From Gnetum montanum (taxonomy: Eukaryota > Streptophyta > Gnetopsida > Gnetales > Gnetaceae), in NCBI GenBank assembly GCA_015680685.1, contig MNCI01026460.1:374863-434065 (forward strand): 59,203 nucleotides of DNA. The letters run 5' to 3'. Made by a program: the position numbers and the translations under genes. Each line of letters starts with the position of its first letter. Position 1 is the stretch's first letter. Below are positions 22,851 through 35,799 of this stretch, piece after piece. The notes below the pieces were generated by a model, which did not search any database, was not told where the DNA came from, and saw nothing but the letters and a program-made list of their open reading frames with translations.

Positions 22851-25800
22851 TTTTTGAAATTGTGTTGTGATATGCATGTGCTCTTTGGTTGTGTTACCCC
22901 ATAGAGGTTGTTCGATGAATGGTCCCTTGGGATTGATACCTAGGTGATCTAGGATCATATCCTTATTTATTCTTGAAGAGTTGCCTGATGGCAATGTTCT
23001 ACGCTCTTCATGAGGGAACGGATGTTAAATTGTGAGCAACTGATGTATGTTGCTCTTCTTGAGGATGTTAACGATTACGTTGTGGTGATGTCCTCCACTT
23101 GTTTACTTGTGGTTGGACTAGTTGTGATTGTATGCAATATGGTTGAGAGGAGTTCTATTGGCAACTTAGCAATTTCATTGCTTAAGGAGCTCTCATCTCA
23201 GGTCTCCAGTGATTCATCTAGGATGAATTGGATCGAGTCTCTGCTTCAGTTTCCACCCAGATGACATGTTTCAAGATGGCATTTGTTGAATTGTGCAGGA
23301 TATGATATCCTTGCACTCCCACTCACCCTAGATACAGTGAGTGGGAAAATACAAATTGGGACAAGATGGTTCCTAGGTACCTCAGGATGGAGGTCCTTTG
23401 GACATGTGCTCTTGGTAAGCCTAGTTTTGGGTAGATTAAGATCATTGCCGATAGACTTTGTACGCTTGTGTTTGCAATTGTATGTTTTTCTATTTGTGTA
23501 TGCGTGTCTTCTTGGTTGCACTTTCAAATTATGCATGCGTGTTATCTTCTTCATGTCTATCGTTCGTAACGCAAGGCTTGGTGTTCTACGTGGTATGATG
23601 ACTTATTGTTGGGAACATTGAGGATGCATTATGAGGCTGTTTGTGCCATCCCAAAGCCAAATGTTTGTTGTCTTGTTTGACAACTTCTTGTGCATGAAGC
23701 ATGATTGCCCTTGTTGATCTGTGTAAGTTATGCTCCCTTATTTGAGCTAGTTGTGTTGCCCTTGGATTTGTGGCATCACTCTTTTGATTGGTGACATTTC
23801 TTGGTCACTTTGATTCGAAGACTACTAGTGTGGATCATCCTATTGTTGGTTCTTGTTGAGACCACAACTCTTTTTATGAGAGTCTTCTTGTGAAAACATG
23901 CTCCATGATGTTGCTCATTGTTGGGAGAATTGGTTTTATGTAGACTTGTTGTTGGATAGACCTCGGTCTTCCACCTTTCTTTTGGGTTGAAATGACGATT
24001 CTCTATTGCCCATGACTCATATGATTGTGTTGAGATTTTGATCCTGGTTGAAACCAATGTTAGTTGCTGGGAATGATTATTGTGTATGAATCTTGGAATT
24101 CTGAGAGTGTGCTATCTCTCTCTTGGTGTGCCTCATGATAAAATCATTTGTTCGAGTGGGGATCTAATTCATCCATCAATGTTTTGCATGATTGATATTT
24201 ATGCATGTTGCTAAGGTCTTGATTTTTATGATGTGCAAGAGTGATATTACTTTATTATATGATCATGCTTGATGGTTGTGTATGAGTCTGATGTGCTGAT
24301 TATGTTCCTGCTAACTTCTATGTTTTTGAGCTTTTGTCTCAGTGTTTGCAGGTAGCATAGGTACAAAGATGCAGCCAGTGGTGACCTTAGTTGATTCTGT
24401 GAGCACTATGTCTATGGGGAAGATATGTTCTCTTGAGACCTTCATGAATTGATTATTTGGTCTCAAAATCCCAACATTGGGTTGCGAATTTATCAGTACC
24501 TTGGTTGTGATGGATCAACAGGTACATTATGATTTGTTTGCCTCTCTATGTTGGGTGAGCACTAACAGAGGACAATGATCTTTCCTAGACCCTACAGATA
24601 TTGGGCTAGCAGAGGGCATGAAATGGCATCCTTGTCCATGCCAGATATTGATGGCCCAAGAGTGGCAAATGCATTAAGGTCCCACTATGGAAGTGTGGTG
24701 GATACTCAGTTGGCGTGTTTCGTTATTCGATCGTTGCGTTCATGTCTCGAATCATTTTTATTTGATGGTACCCGTGTAGTGGGTTCAGTGCAATGGTCGA
24801 TCATGTACATTTTGAGATAGTGGTGTAGTGACAGATGATCATTTATTTTGTGACAGAGACAGGTTTTTCTCAAAATAGCATGGTTCTTTTGTGGTGTGCT
24901 CTTGGTGGCCTAAATTCTTCAACCTAGGATGGGTTTGGGTAGTTCATGCTATAGCCTTTTAGGCCTGGGTAGCATTCCCAAATATCATGTATGTTCCCAT
25001 ATAAATGTATTCCTATCCTTGGGTGTGTGAAATGTATCCTTGTGATATTCTCAATTCGATTGTATGGCACTCAAAAGTGCTAGATGTAGTACCCTATGTG
25101 ACTCAGTCGTCTCCTAGTTGTAGGCCTATGCCACACCCTGTGACAAGACCAAGCTTGATGTGTGGTGTTTTTCCTAGTGCTTGTTTTGAAGTGCCCTTGC
25201 TATATGTTGTAAATGGCCTTTCTGCCTTGATGTATAATTCTGCTAAAAACCTCATGGGAAATTCTTTAGTTGTCATATAGTGTTGTAACTAACAGACCAA
25301 GGCATGTCCTTGCCCATTGTGCTCTTAAACTAGTGCCATGTGTTCTTGGTGATGTTGGCATGCTTGGATGGTATGTGATTTGGTGAACATCCTTGAGACA
25401 GGACAAATCTTGGGAACACTTTCTCTTGTGTTCTTGGACCGGAAAATATCTTGTCCAAAGATGATCGATGGTGAATGAAATTCAAATCAATGTGATGTCT
25501 AGTGGTGGATTTAAGTTGAGTTCTGGGTATTGGCTCCTAGACTTGTTCTTCCATGATGGATGTGATCATGGAGTAGCTTTGCAAACATTGGGATGGTGGT
25601 CCATCCTTGAATAAATGATGTTACAGATACAGAAATTGTGATTTCTCTTGGTGGCCTTGCTTGGTGGGCTTGAATGTGCTCAAAACACTTGAGCCGATGC
25701 TCTCATGATTGGGGTCTTCTAATGATTTGTGCATGTTGGTGTGTTCTCGTGACTAATTGCTTTTGGTGCTTTAGAGGGCTATGGTGCACTCTCATGGCTT

Positions 25801-28112
25801 GGGACTTATTAGTGCTTTCGTGGTCTATGGTGTGATTCCATGACAGGGGACTCATTTTTCCTAATAGGCTATGGTGTCTTGCCAAAATCTCCCATGTACT
25901 TTATCCCTTATGTACACTGATGTATCACATAGTCCCTCCCTGATGTATTGTCCCATGTCTTTGGTGTGATGTTAATTCATGTTGGTGTTCTCACCTCCCT
26001 GGTGGGATAGCAAATTTGATCATGATATTACTTGGTGAATCTTTAATTCTATGAGGGGTCATTATCCATTCCAATGGATGCCCTCTTCAGTTCCTAAAAT
26101 AAAAAGGTAGGTGGTATTGAGATGGTTGTCTCCTATTTGGGACCTAGACATAGTTGATGTTTGGGACTTGTTCCTAGTAGTGGTCCCATGTTTGTGAACT
26201 TGTGGGGCTTGTTCTCAGAGGTAGAATGTTGTTACCCTAGTGAAATTCATGAAACCTCCTTTGTGAGGTCGTGTTGTTGATGTAAATTAAAGGTACATAT
26301 TGCTCTTCTTGTAATCAAAGCATGATCTTGTGTACTCTCTCAGTTTTGGGGGCTTCAGAGGATCTTCCTTGTTAGGGTTCTCTGGTAGACCACCCTTGTT
26401 GTAAATCCTTTGGGGATTAATTGTGTAGTGTTTTGAGTTGTAACTGATGTTGGTGAAGCCCATTCCATGTAAAAATATCTTGAGGACCCAGTCCTCCTAT
26501 GGGCAAAATGTTGTTATTGACTTGTGTCTATGATTTGGGTGAATGATAATAGGTAGTGGTGTAGCCTTGTCCACCACAAATTGATGTAAATGGGCTTGAC
26601 TGGAATGTATGAAACAAAACCCAGATCTCCTAAGATGAAACAAAAATCCCTCTTGATTAAATTTCAAAGGGATGAACTGCTTGGTATCTTAAGTTGTTCT
26701 CAAGGTGGAAATTGAATTTGGGTAAGACTTGTAAACCCATGTCTTTCCTCAACTAGTGAAAATTCAATGATATAGTTCTGTTGGCTATATCGACTACTTG
26801 GGTGTGTATTATGGGTAAGGTGTAGCTAGGCTACTATACTTACCTATGGAAGAAACCTCCCAAAGAGGATCATTCCTGCAGGTGCAAAATCTAATGAAAG
26901 GTGTTGATCACGAGATTGATAGTTGATCTTGATATAGTGGGGAAATTCAAATTCTGGGAACCTTGATGTTCTTTGGAGAATTCATGATCTGGTTGCTCTT
27001 AGAGATGACTCTATATTTTTTCCTAGCCCTAGTGTTCAGAAAATGGTGCTTGTCCCATAACTTGGAGTGGGAAGGATATCTTGTATGTAGCAAGTGTGGT
27101 TGATCCTTCTCCATGAATGGGGTATTATGGTATCATTCAATGATGTGCTTACAGTTGACATGAGGCAGGTGTATGGAGGATTGTCATGGGGTTGGCTACC
27201 CAATAGGCCCTCCACTTATTCTAACATTCGAGCAAGCATTCTCGATGTTGGACAATCATAAAAGATGTTGATGACATTTGGGGATTTTTGTATGTTAGCC
27301 TCTTGGAGAAGCTTCCAAACAGATTTTTGGATCTTCTCTCTTGTTGTGGCTATGGAATATTGTTGGATGGTGAATTGAGGTATGCGATGCTGGTGTCTAT
27401 GGATGGCAAGGTCAAGCTCAAAAGATCTTCCCTTGTACCTTTTTTGAAAGGGAGAACATGCTTGACTCCCTTTATACCAACTTGAACAAACATGATGAGA
27501 AAAAGAAAATGCACATGGTACCAATGCACATGGAATCAGTGCTTAGATGGTTGCACTGGTGAGACCCTATGGGTCTGGATGCAAGTAGCAGAACATGGAG
27601 TATTGGCAAGCATGAGTTGCTTACGGAGACATGGCTCTTTAGAGCATGTCCTCCCTCTTGGTTTGATGTTCCCAAGTCCCTCACCATGGGTAGTGGCCCT
27701 GGGTGAGCCCTCAAAAAAATCAATGGATGTTGAGATGCCATTCGCAAAGGAACTTAGTAGGACTTACGGAAGAGGAGCTATCTTCTTGCAGAAGTATGAG
27801 TTTACACAAGAAGATATGTCTCTAGACCCTTAGAAGGGATAGATCTAGTAGATAGCTTAGAGACGTTGGCCCTTTGGGTTGAACTCTCCCACTCATATAG
27901 AGGAGGGAAGTCTTTGGGCTTCCTCCAACTACCCTTGTGTTTCATGCAAGGCATTGGATGAAAGGACGTATCAGGTGTTGGGGTTGGTATCTTCCTTCAA
28001 TCTTGGCTTCTAAGGAGTTGACGAATCCCTGGAGTTGATGGAGTTCTAGACCCATTTAGAGGTGTACACTTGAAGCTATCATAGGCTCTGCTCTGAGGAC
28101 ATCACTTCTTTG

Positions 28113-28125
28113 TATGGGGGAGGAT
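28113..28125 (+). other. polypurine tract of element C
   Basis: TATGGGGGAGGAT immediately before the 3' LTR, the expected site and composition for plus-strand priming. Confidence 0.7.
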
Positions 28126-28709
28126 TGTGAGAGAGGTCCTAGAGTGGTGGTTCTCTTAGGCTCTCCCCATGGTTCAGGGGCCATGGAATACTTTGAGGCA
28201 CCCTCAGGTGACTCTCAAGTGTTAGAAAGCCCACCTCGGCTTGGCGGTACCAAGTTAGCAATAGGACAGCCTCCTATTGTAACTCTCTTATAAGTCCTCT
28301 TCATTACCCCCTTCACATGGAGAACTACATGGCCCTGATTCTATGGCGATCGTAGATATGTAGGCAGCTAAGACTGGATAGTTTTGGTGTGGTGCCAGAC
28401 CACACCTTGTACCAAATCATGAGGGATCTGGGGGCGAGGCACCTTCCCTTGTAGATGCATTGTTTCCCCTCCCACCGATGTTGTCTACAAGGTTTTGTGT
28501 GTGCTTGTTTGCATGGTCCTCGTGTTGGAGTTGGTTACCCTTCGTGAGGTGCAGTGCCATATATGTTAAGAAGCTATGAATTCTTCTTGCACTCAATCTT
28601 GAGTTGCTTGCTTGCTTGAGGCATATTCCCCAGGTCTTCCACCCTAGATCCATTAGATCTTAGAGAATTCCTTGGGGGTGCTAGACAACATTGGGGCAAC
28701 ATTGTTACA
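28126..28709 (+). repeat. 3' LTR of element C
   Basis: Starts TGTGAGAGAGGTCCT and ends ATTGTTACA. Compared with the 5' LTR it has a 9-bp insertion (TTGGGGCAA) near the end. Confidence 0.8.
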
Positions 28710-28789
28710 CAGAGGGTCACTCTTTTTCAGCGAGTTACTCTAAAGTTTCGGTCAAAACTTGGGTCAACCTATCAATTTTTTAATTTTGT

Positions 28790-28950
28790 TAAAAATTGCA
28801 ATGCTAATGATAACTCAAATTTTGTATTGCTATTGCAACTATACATTAATAATGTAGTTTGGAAATATTCCAAATCGCAATGCTAATGTTAACTAAAATT
28901 TTGTATGGTAGTTGCAATAATACATTAATAGTGTAGTTTGGAAATATTCC
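28790..28950. repeat. tandem duplication of about 80 bp
   Basis: Two adjacent units contain GCAATGCTAATG, TAACT(C/A)AAATTTTGTAT, a TACATTAATA stretch and GTAGTTTGGAAATATTCCAAA. The TTTGGAAATATTCCAAA part is itself a near palindrome. Confidence 0.65.
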
Positions 28951-31900
28951 AAAAACTTAAACCAAAAGTAAGAAAGAATTGTGAGGTAAATTAGGTAACA
29001 TTTGGTCATTGTATTATCTAATGGTGTGGCCATGGAATTCCCTATTTTCACCATTCAATTTTGATCATTGTTCTTCAATTCTTTGGAATTGAAACTTCTA
29101 ATAGCTCTTTTACAATCTAGTGTTTTTTGTTGTCACAATTCATTGACAACCAATTTATATTACTTTAAAACGAAATTCAAGGAAATTCATTTTTTAGGGT
29201 TAAGTTGAAATGTCACCTGCATGATTTTATCTTAATGTGAGATTTCTACTTATCAATTCCAAAGTATTTTAGTCTCATTTTGTTCTTCTCAAGGAAAATA
29301 TATTCATATAAAGATCATCAAAATCCACCATTGTAATTTCAAGATATTCAAGTATTTTTTTTTGTTTAACCATGAGTTTACTATAACTTGTGACATTACA
29401 AAGATCCATTTTTCACATACTGCAACCTATACTCAACTAATGGTATTTACTATGACTTGCGGTAACTTTATGGTAAACTTTAGGCAAATTTACATTACTC
29501 ATGATGTGACCATGGTAAGCTTTAGAAACCTAGCAATTCTCAAAAATCTGAAAAATGGCATAATCTCTAATTACACAACCTAATTGAAATAGCCATAACT
29601 TCGTCATTATGAATCGAAATCAGATTAGACCACAACCAATGTAAATCCTAAACATGACTCTAAAAACCCATAACCTTATATTTTTCCAACATTTAGTTGT
29701 TTTCTTAATAAAAGATCCAAAACATTACTTACTTTCTGAATCAAAAAAGCATTTAAAAACACAAAATTCACAAAACCTAACTTAATTTAGCCATAAATTG
29801 TAGCCATAACAGCCAAAAAAACTTAAACCTACATAAAAACACATCAAAATAGGAGGTAGGATTTTGTTAGAGTCTAATTTTAACAAAGATATTAGCCTAG
29901 ATCTAACAAAAATGACTTCACTCCTAAATGTTTTAGAAAAAGCACAGAAAAAAGCAAGTTTATTTTACAAATAAAATCTATCAAATCTTGAACAACCAAA
30001 TAACCATAGATCTTCATAGTAACAACCAAAATATGATGTAGGATTTTGTCAGAATTTCACTTCATCAACCCCCTTTGCATATATCTGAAGAAAGCAACCC
30101 CTATTCTAGCTAAAAAAGCATAAAAAATGACCATAAAACTAAAGAAGATGGCTAGAAATGGCCTACCATAAGGTTAGAGAGGAGGAGGCTTGGATGGTGA
30201 TTGACCTAGGTAGGTATGATATGTCCTTGGATACTTCATCAATGGCATGGATCTTTGGGTTTTTTCTGCTACATCCATGTTTCTTCATCATCCCCCCATA
30301 TTGGTGAATTCCCCCTCCATGTTGCCGTGCATGGAAGCTTAAGGGGTATTCAAATTTCACTTTGATAGCCCCAAGTCCCCTCTATGACCTTCAATAGTCA
30401 ATAGTAGTAGAATTTTGAGTCAATTTCCATCCATGAAGTATCTCCTCACTGGTGAACCCCCCTCTCCATGCTAACCAGTGTGGAGCTAGCATGGATGCCT
30501 TGTGGGTGTGTAGTATAACCTTCTTTATTGCCAAAAATAGCCTAATGACCTACCCTAGTAACCTTTAGACCTTTTTGAAGTCTCTTAGAGCCTTCAAACA
30601 TCACAAGATAGGTAACAAAATGGCAAAAATTCATCACCCCCTCCCTTCCACATTGAGGACACCCTGCCCAACATGTGAAAAAGGGGGGGATAACTTCATG
30701 GACACCTAGAAACCTTTAAACTAATTAATTTTGACATCAAATTGTAATTCTTGATCCTCTACATCCTTGATAGCTTCTAAATCCTATCAGAACTTGTGAA
30801 AGTGGCCTAAAACTTAACTTCAAGTTTAGCCATGTTGGGGGTAGATCCTATCCATGCGTGCTAGCATGAAGCTAGCGTGGATGGAGGGGGAATAGCCAAA
30901 AATCTCAAGATTTACCTCTATATGGACTTTTGTTGAAAACCCAACCTTCCCAGAGTTTTCGAAGGTTGAAACTTCTTAGAAATTATCATTTTTCATGAGT
31001 TTCTTGGCCTCCATGCTAAGCATCCCTCTCTTCCATGTTGGATAGTGTGGAGCTAGTGTTGATGCAACTAAGAAGGTTCATGCAAGGTCATAGATGCATC
31101 AAAATATCATCAAATTGTATTATACTTATCCTACAACCATGTTAGCACTTTTTGGAGTCACCAAACTTCCTTAAAATCATCAAATATGACCAAAAATCAA
31201 TTCCTTTTGATCTTCCTAGTAGGTTCCATGCTGTCGAGGGTGGAGTTAGTGTGGAGCTAAGGGGGTAAGCCAAAAAACCATTGAAAAGCTCTTGAAATTG
31301 AAAAATTTTGACATTAGTTCTTGTCTATAGATGTAAAAAACTTTGGAACTACACATGCATAGCCAAAATTGATCTAAAATATCCAAAAACTGATCTGCTC
31401 TAGTCTTCCTAGTTGGTTCTATGCTAGCCAACATGAAGCTAGTGTGGATATTGAGAGGGGAGCTCATTTGGGACTCGTAAACATCTTACATGCACCTTAG
31501 AACCCTGTCGATACCCTCTAGATCCTTCAAACCTTAAGAAATGGACTAAACATAGCCAAAAGTTGATCCCTTTTGATCTTCCTAGCTGGTTCCACAATGG
31601 CAAGTGTGGAGCTAGCATAGAACCAAGGAGATAAGCCATAAAAGAATTCAAAAGCCCTTAAAATGATGGATTTAAATCCTAAACCCTAGCCCTTAACACT
31701 GGAAATCCTAGGAGCATACATGCATGGTTGATTATTGTCAAAATTAACCTAGATTTGAGATCTATGGTTCTTCCATTCTGGGAACCCCTACTTCCATGTT
31801 AGCCAACATGAAGCTAGTCTAGAAGAGTTGCCTTTCCTCCTTAGATAACAAATCAAGACTCTAGAAGGCTAAGAACCTACACCAAGGAAGCTTGAGATCT

Positions 31901-33540
31901 CACAACCTTAAGATTACACTTGTTTGACCTCAATTTGACCCTCAAACCCCATCAACTCCCTTCTTCCATGCTAGAGTAACCTCCCCCAAGGATGGAGAGG
32001 GAGGGGGGTGGGGGGTGGGGTTAACCTTACATGGCCTTAAATAGCCTTGAAACTTGATCAAAATTAGCCAAAAGCTTGGGAAATCAAGGTTTATAACCTT
32101 GGGAGCCTAGAAAACTAATTGGTTTGCATCCCATATCATCCCTAGACTAAAAAGTAAGACTCCCACCACTACTCCATGTTGGCTTCTTACTAGCCAGCAT
32201 CGATTTAGCATGGAGACTACTCCAAACTTGCTTTAAAACTTAAAACCTCATCCAAATAACCTCAAAATCCAACTAGGGGATGCAAAACTACCAAATCTTA
32301 GTTTCAGTTGTCCATGAAACATTGTTTGATCTTGTTGTAGCCCAAATTTGAATAATCCATGCTGAACCCCTTTCCCTCCATGCTGGCTAGCATGGAGACA
32401 TGGGGTATGAATTTAAGGCCTACCTTTTGGCCCTTCTTGATCTTAGAAATGACTAATTTTGATATATTTGGCCCTACACTATCTTGGGAAAACCCTGGAA
32501 TCCAAAGTTTTATTCTTTGGATGCCTAGGAACATGTTTTCCTTAGTCTCCATGCTAGCTCCACATTGGCTAGTATGGAACTAGTGTAGAGGATACTTTTA
32601 GCCTCAAAATAGGGGCTCGAGAGGTTGAAAACAAGTGTCAAAAGTAACCTATGACCTTCCCTAGTCAACTACACTAACATACAAGCTATTGTGAGTTGAA
32701 AACTAGATAAAATAAGCTTGAAAATCCTTTGGATGTTTCCTCCACACTGGGGGCCACCTATTCCATGCTAGCCAACATGGGAATAAAGTGGCTCTAATGT
32801 GGAAGCCTTAAAACCCTTGAGTTTTAGGCCCAAACAGCCTAGAAGTAACCTTGAGTGATGTCTAAACTATCCTATAAGCATTGTATCCTTAAGCCATGGC
32901 CTTCTAAGGCCTAAAATTGGTAGAATTTGATCTTTTTTTTACCATTTTTTGGCCATGATTCACCATATGTACCCCACTTTGCTATGTTTGACATTGTCTT
33001 ATCATATTATGACCTATTATGCATTGTTCACCTTGTTTAGCCTTAATAATACTTCCTATCTCAAGATGCTAGCCTTTTATTCTCTATAATATAGCCTTAT
33101 ATAGTCTTGTTTAGCCTTTGATTGGTATTGGATGGTGGGGCTTGACCTTCCCTAATCACCATTTGACACCATGTGACCATGACCCACTATGGCTTTAAAC
33201 TAGCATCATGGCCCACTATGTCCTTAAACTAGCAAAACAATGACTCTTGTTGATCATTTGTAGCCTTATTTCTCATACTTCCCTTTGTTTAACCTTTGGT
33301 TGGCCTTTATTTGAACCTTATTACACTTTTTTTTCTTGTTTTTACTCTACTAATAACCTTGGATGACCTAGTTTGCATTAGAATAGCATGTATTTGCATA
33401 ATTTTATAGCATTTTAGCATTGTTTATTCAATTTTACACAAGTTCCACTTAATATGTTTTTGGTTGACATGTAAGATTAAAGTATAAGTACCTGGAAGTA
33501 CATTAGTTTTCCTTTATGCCTACATGGACCCCATGGTGAT
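28951..33540. other. long AT-rich region without recognisable genes
   Basis: No frame is long or recognisable. From about 30400 to 32800 the sequence is punctuated by variants of TCCATGCTAGCC and GCTAGCATGGA (listed separately). Around 32930-33250 short blocks resemble DNA at 36900-37150, on the other side of the Ty3 relic, which suggests both belong to that relic's untranslated parts or LTRs. LTR edges could not be fixed. Confidence 0.4.
30430..32780. repeat. recurring CATGCTAGC / GCTAGCATG motif
   Basis: Degenerate pairs such as TCCATGCTAACCAGTGTGGA followed by GCTAGCATGGATG occur near 30458, 30845, 31040, 31230, 31425, 31590, 31800, 32175, 32380, 32550 and 32765. Each is roughly self-complementary. 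Spacing is irregular, about 150-400 bp. Confidence 0.55.
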
Positions 33541-33759
33541 GTAGAATGGTATATCAACCTTGATTGCTTAGATCTTGAGCTTGAGAGCCTTGTTGACCGC
33601 ATAGCCTTTATAGAGAAGCCTTCAAAATGGTCTGAAAACCTAGTTAAAACCCTTGACCTTGAGGTTGGTGATGTAACTTAAGACTCTCTAGTTGAGTTCT
33701 TGTCACAACACATAGTGGTGAGGAGAAAACCCTTAAACTAAGTTCCTCACTAGAACCTC

Positions 33760-34910
33760 AACAAGCTCAAGACATCATCAAAGTCTTACAAGATAACATT
33801 AAGGCCTTTGCTTGGTCATATGAATATATGCTAGGTCTAGACCCTTGTTTAGTCTAGCACAACATCATACTTGACCCTAGCATTAGATTAGTTAAGTAGA
33901 AAGCATGCAAGATTAAAGCTAATTTGGCCTTAGCAGTTTGTGATGAGATCTCAAAACTCTACCAAGTTGGTTTCATCAAAGCTGTTGACTATGCAGAATG
34001 GGTATCCAACATAGTTGTAGTCCCTAAGAAAAATTGGAGTATCCATATTTGCATCAATTTTTGAGACCTAAATAAAGCAACTATCAAGGATGAATTTCCT
34101 TTGCCTAGTATTAATCAACTTATTGATACTACGGCCAGACATGCCTTGTTTTCCTCTATGGACAGATTCTCAGGATACAACCAAATTAGGATCAACCTAG
34201 AGCATCAACTTAGAATTATCTTCATGACCCCTTGGGATACCTTTTTCTATACTATGATGTCATTTGGTCTTAAGAACGTAGGAGCAACCTATCAACAAGT
34301 CATGACCTATATCTTTAGTGATTACATATTAGGTTTTCTTAATGATTATGTAGATGATATAGCCATTAAAGCAAAAGTGACCAATGATCATGCTAATGAC
34401 CTAGATCTTGTGCTTAACCAGTGCCTCAATCATGAGCTTAGGCTTCATCCCATGAAGTGTGTCTTTGGTGGCAAGATCGGTAGGATGCTTAGCTTTACAG
34501 TATCCAAAGTAGAAATTCATGTTGATCCTGATAAGGTTAAGGTCATATCCAAATTAGCAGTGCCTACAAACCTTAAGGAGATTTAAGGATTCCAAGGAAG
34601 GTTATAGTTTATTTCTCAAGAAAGGGGTTCACTATGAGTCGATGGCTTAATGCCAAGAGGCCTTTCAAAACCTTAAGCAAGAGTTGGTGCAATTGCCAAT
34701 GGTCTATCCTCCACAAGAGGGTAAACAATTTTATATCTACCTTGCTATCTTCAACACATTCATTGTCTCTCTACTGTATTAGAAACATGATGATGGAGTA
34801 GAGGTGCTAGTATACTACCTTAGCCATGCATTAATTGCCCATGAGACCTGATACATTGAAGTGAAGAAGTATTGCTTAGCACTAGTCTTCTCATTGAATA
34901 AGTGAAGAAG
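33760..34910 (+). pseudogene. reverse transcriptase and RNase H of the Tat-like relic
   Basis: The linker has VLQDNIKAFAWSYEYM. RT begins QVGFIKAVDYAEWVSNIVVV and continues SMDRFSGYNQIRI, then SFGLKNVGATYQQVM, with the catalytic YVDD at 34347-34358. The best open part is 34101-34586. RNase H is visible as ELVQLPMVYPPQEGKQFYIY and VYYLSHALIAHET, then YIEVKKYCLALVFSL, with stops in between. RT copies element RNA into DNA and RNase H removes the RNA strand. A frameshift separates the two parts near 34590. Confidence 0.8.
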
Positions 34911-35156
34911 TCAACATCATTTGCAAAGATAATGTGCTAAGAGCCATAACCACCAACATCTATGAAAGTAGCCATATAGTCCAATGGAAGGCCATATCCA
35001 TGGAGTTTGACTTCCTTACATCTCTCAATCCTCAACAAAAGGTCAAGCTATAGTCGTACAACTCATGGTATCACCTATTGATGACCAAGTGACCATAGAT
35101 ATTGAGTTCCTAGATGAACATATTAACATTGTTAGCTAGGTACTCAAGGGCTATGA

Positions 35157-35530
35157 GGTGGTCATTCACTTTGACAGAGCTTCAACTACCCATGGAACCA
35201 TTGCCATTACCATCATAACATTTCCATCTAGTTAAATTTGTTCCTTCCCCTATTGTTTTAAATTTCCATGTATTAATAACATAGTAGAGTATGAGGGTTT
35301 TATTAGAGGGATGATGGTAGATCGTGATCTAGGAATCAAGTAATTAATGATTAAAGGCGATTCTCAACTCATGGTCAACCAAGTGATTGAGGTCTATGCG
35401 TGTAAATCCAAACATTTATAGCCTTATTGTGACTTAGGGAAGCAATTGTTATAGCAATTTACAAATGTTGATATCCAACACATATCCCAAAAAGAGAACA
35501 TCATAGCTGATGCAATTGCAACGTTAGCCT
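35157..35530 (+). pseudogene. archaeal-type RNase H (aRNH) of the Tat-like relic
   Basis: The frame gives VVIHFDRAS, then FKFPCINNIVEYEGFIRGMM, then MIKGDSQLMVNQV, and ends IQHISQKENIIADAIATLAF. These contain the four acidic positions (D, E, D, D) of type I RNases H of the kind captured by Tat elements. It lies between the Ty3 RNase H and integrase. At least three stops interrupt it. Confidence 0.7.
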
Positions 35531-35799
35531 TCAGTGTGACACAAGATGTGTTTAGTAAGTTTCCCACCTTAACTATGAATTGTTCTATTCCCATCATGTA
35601 GAATGCTAAAGATACCTTTATGGCTAAACATTATAATTATCTTACAAGGGAATGGTATGACGATATTAAATTTTACCTTATGCATGATGAATCTTCACAA
35701 GGCTTGACTGCTACTCAAAAGGATGTTGTATGTAAATGATCAAAACAATATGTCATTGTAGATGATAACACATTATGTTGACGATCGTATGAAGACATA

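Larger units (their letters stand above)
22258..28709 (+). mobile_element. LTR retrotransposon C without recognisable proteins (LARD-like)
   Basis: Direct LTRs of 578 and 584 bp (22258-22835 and 28126-28709) flank 5.3 kb. An initiator-Met primer site (22838-22850) and a polypurine tract (TATGGGGGAGGAT, 28113-28125) are correctly placed. Flanking CAAAG and CAGAG fit an aged 5-bp target duplication. The interior has many short frames but none with gag, protease, RT, RNase H or integrase motifs that I can see. An element with good cis signals and a large non-coding interior fits the large retrotransposon derivative (LARD) class; decay of a former coding element cannot be excluded. Confidence 0.75.

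Noticed and set aside
23010-25280. Several 80-110-codon frames in element C
   Set aside because: None shows a domain, they change strand and frame, and their length is usual for non-coding DNA of this composition.
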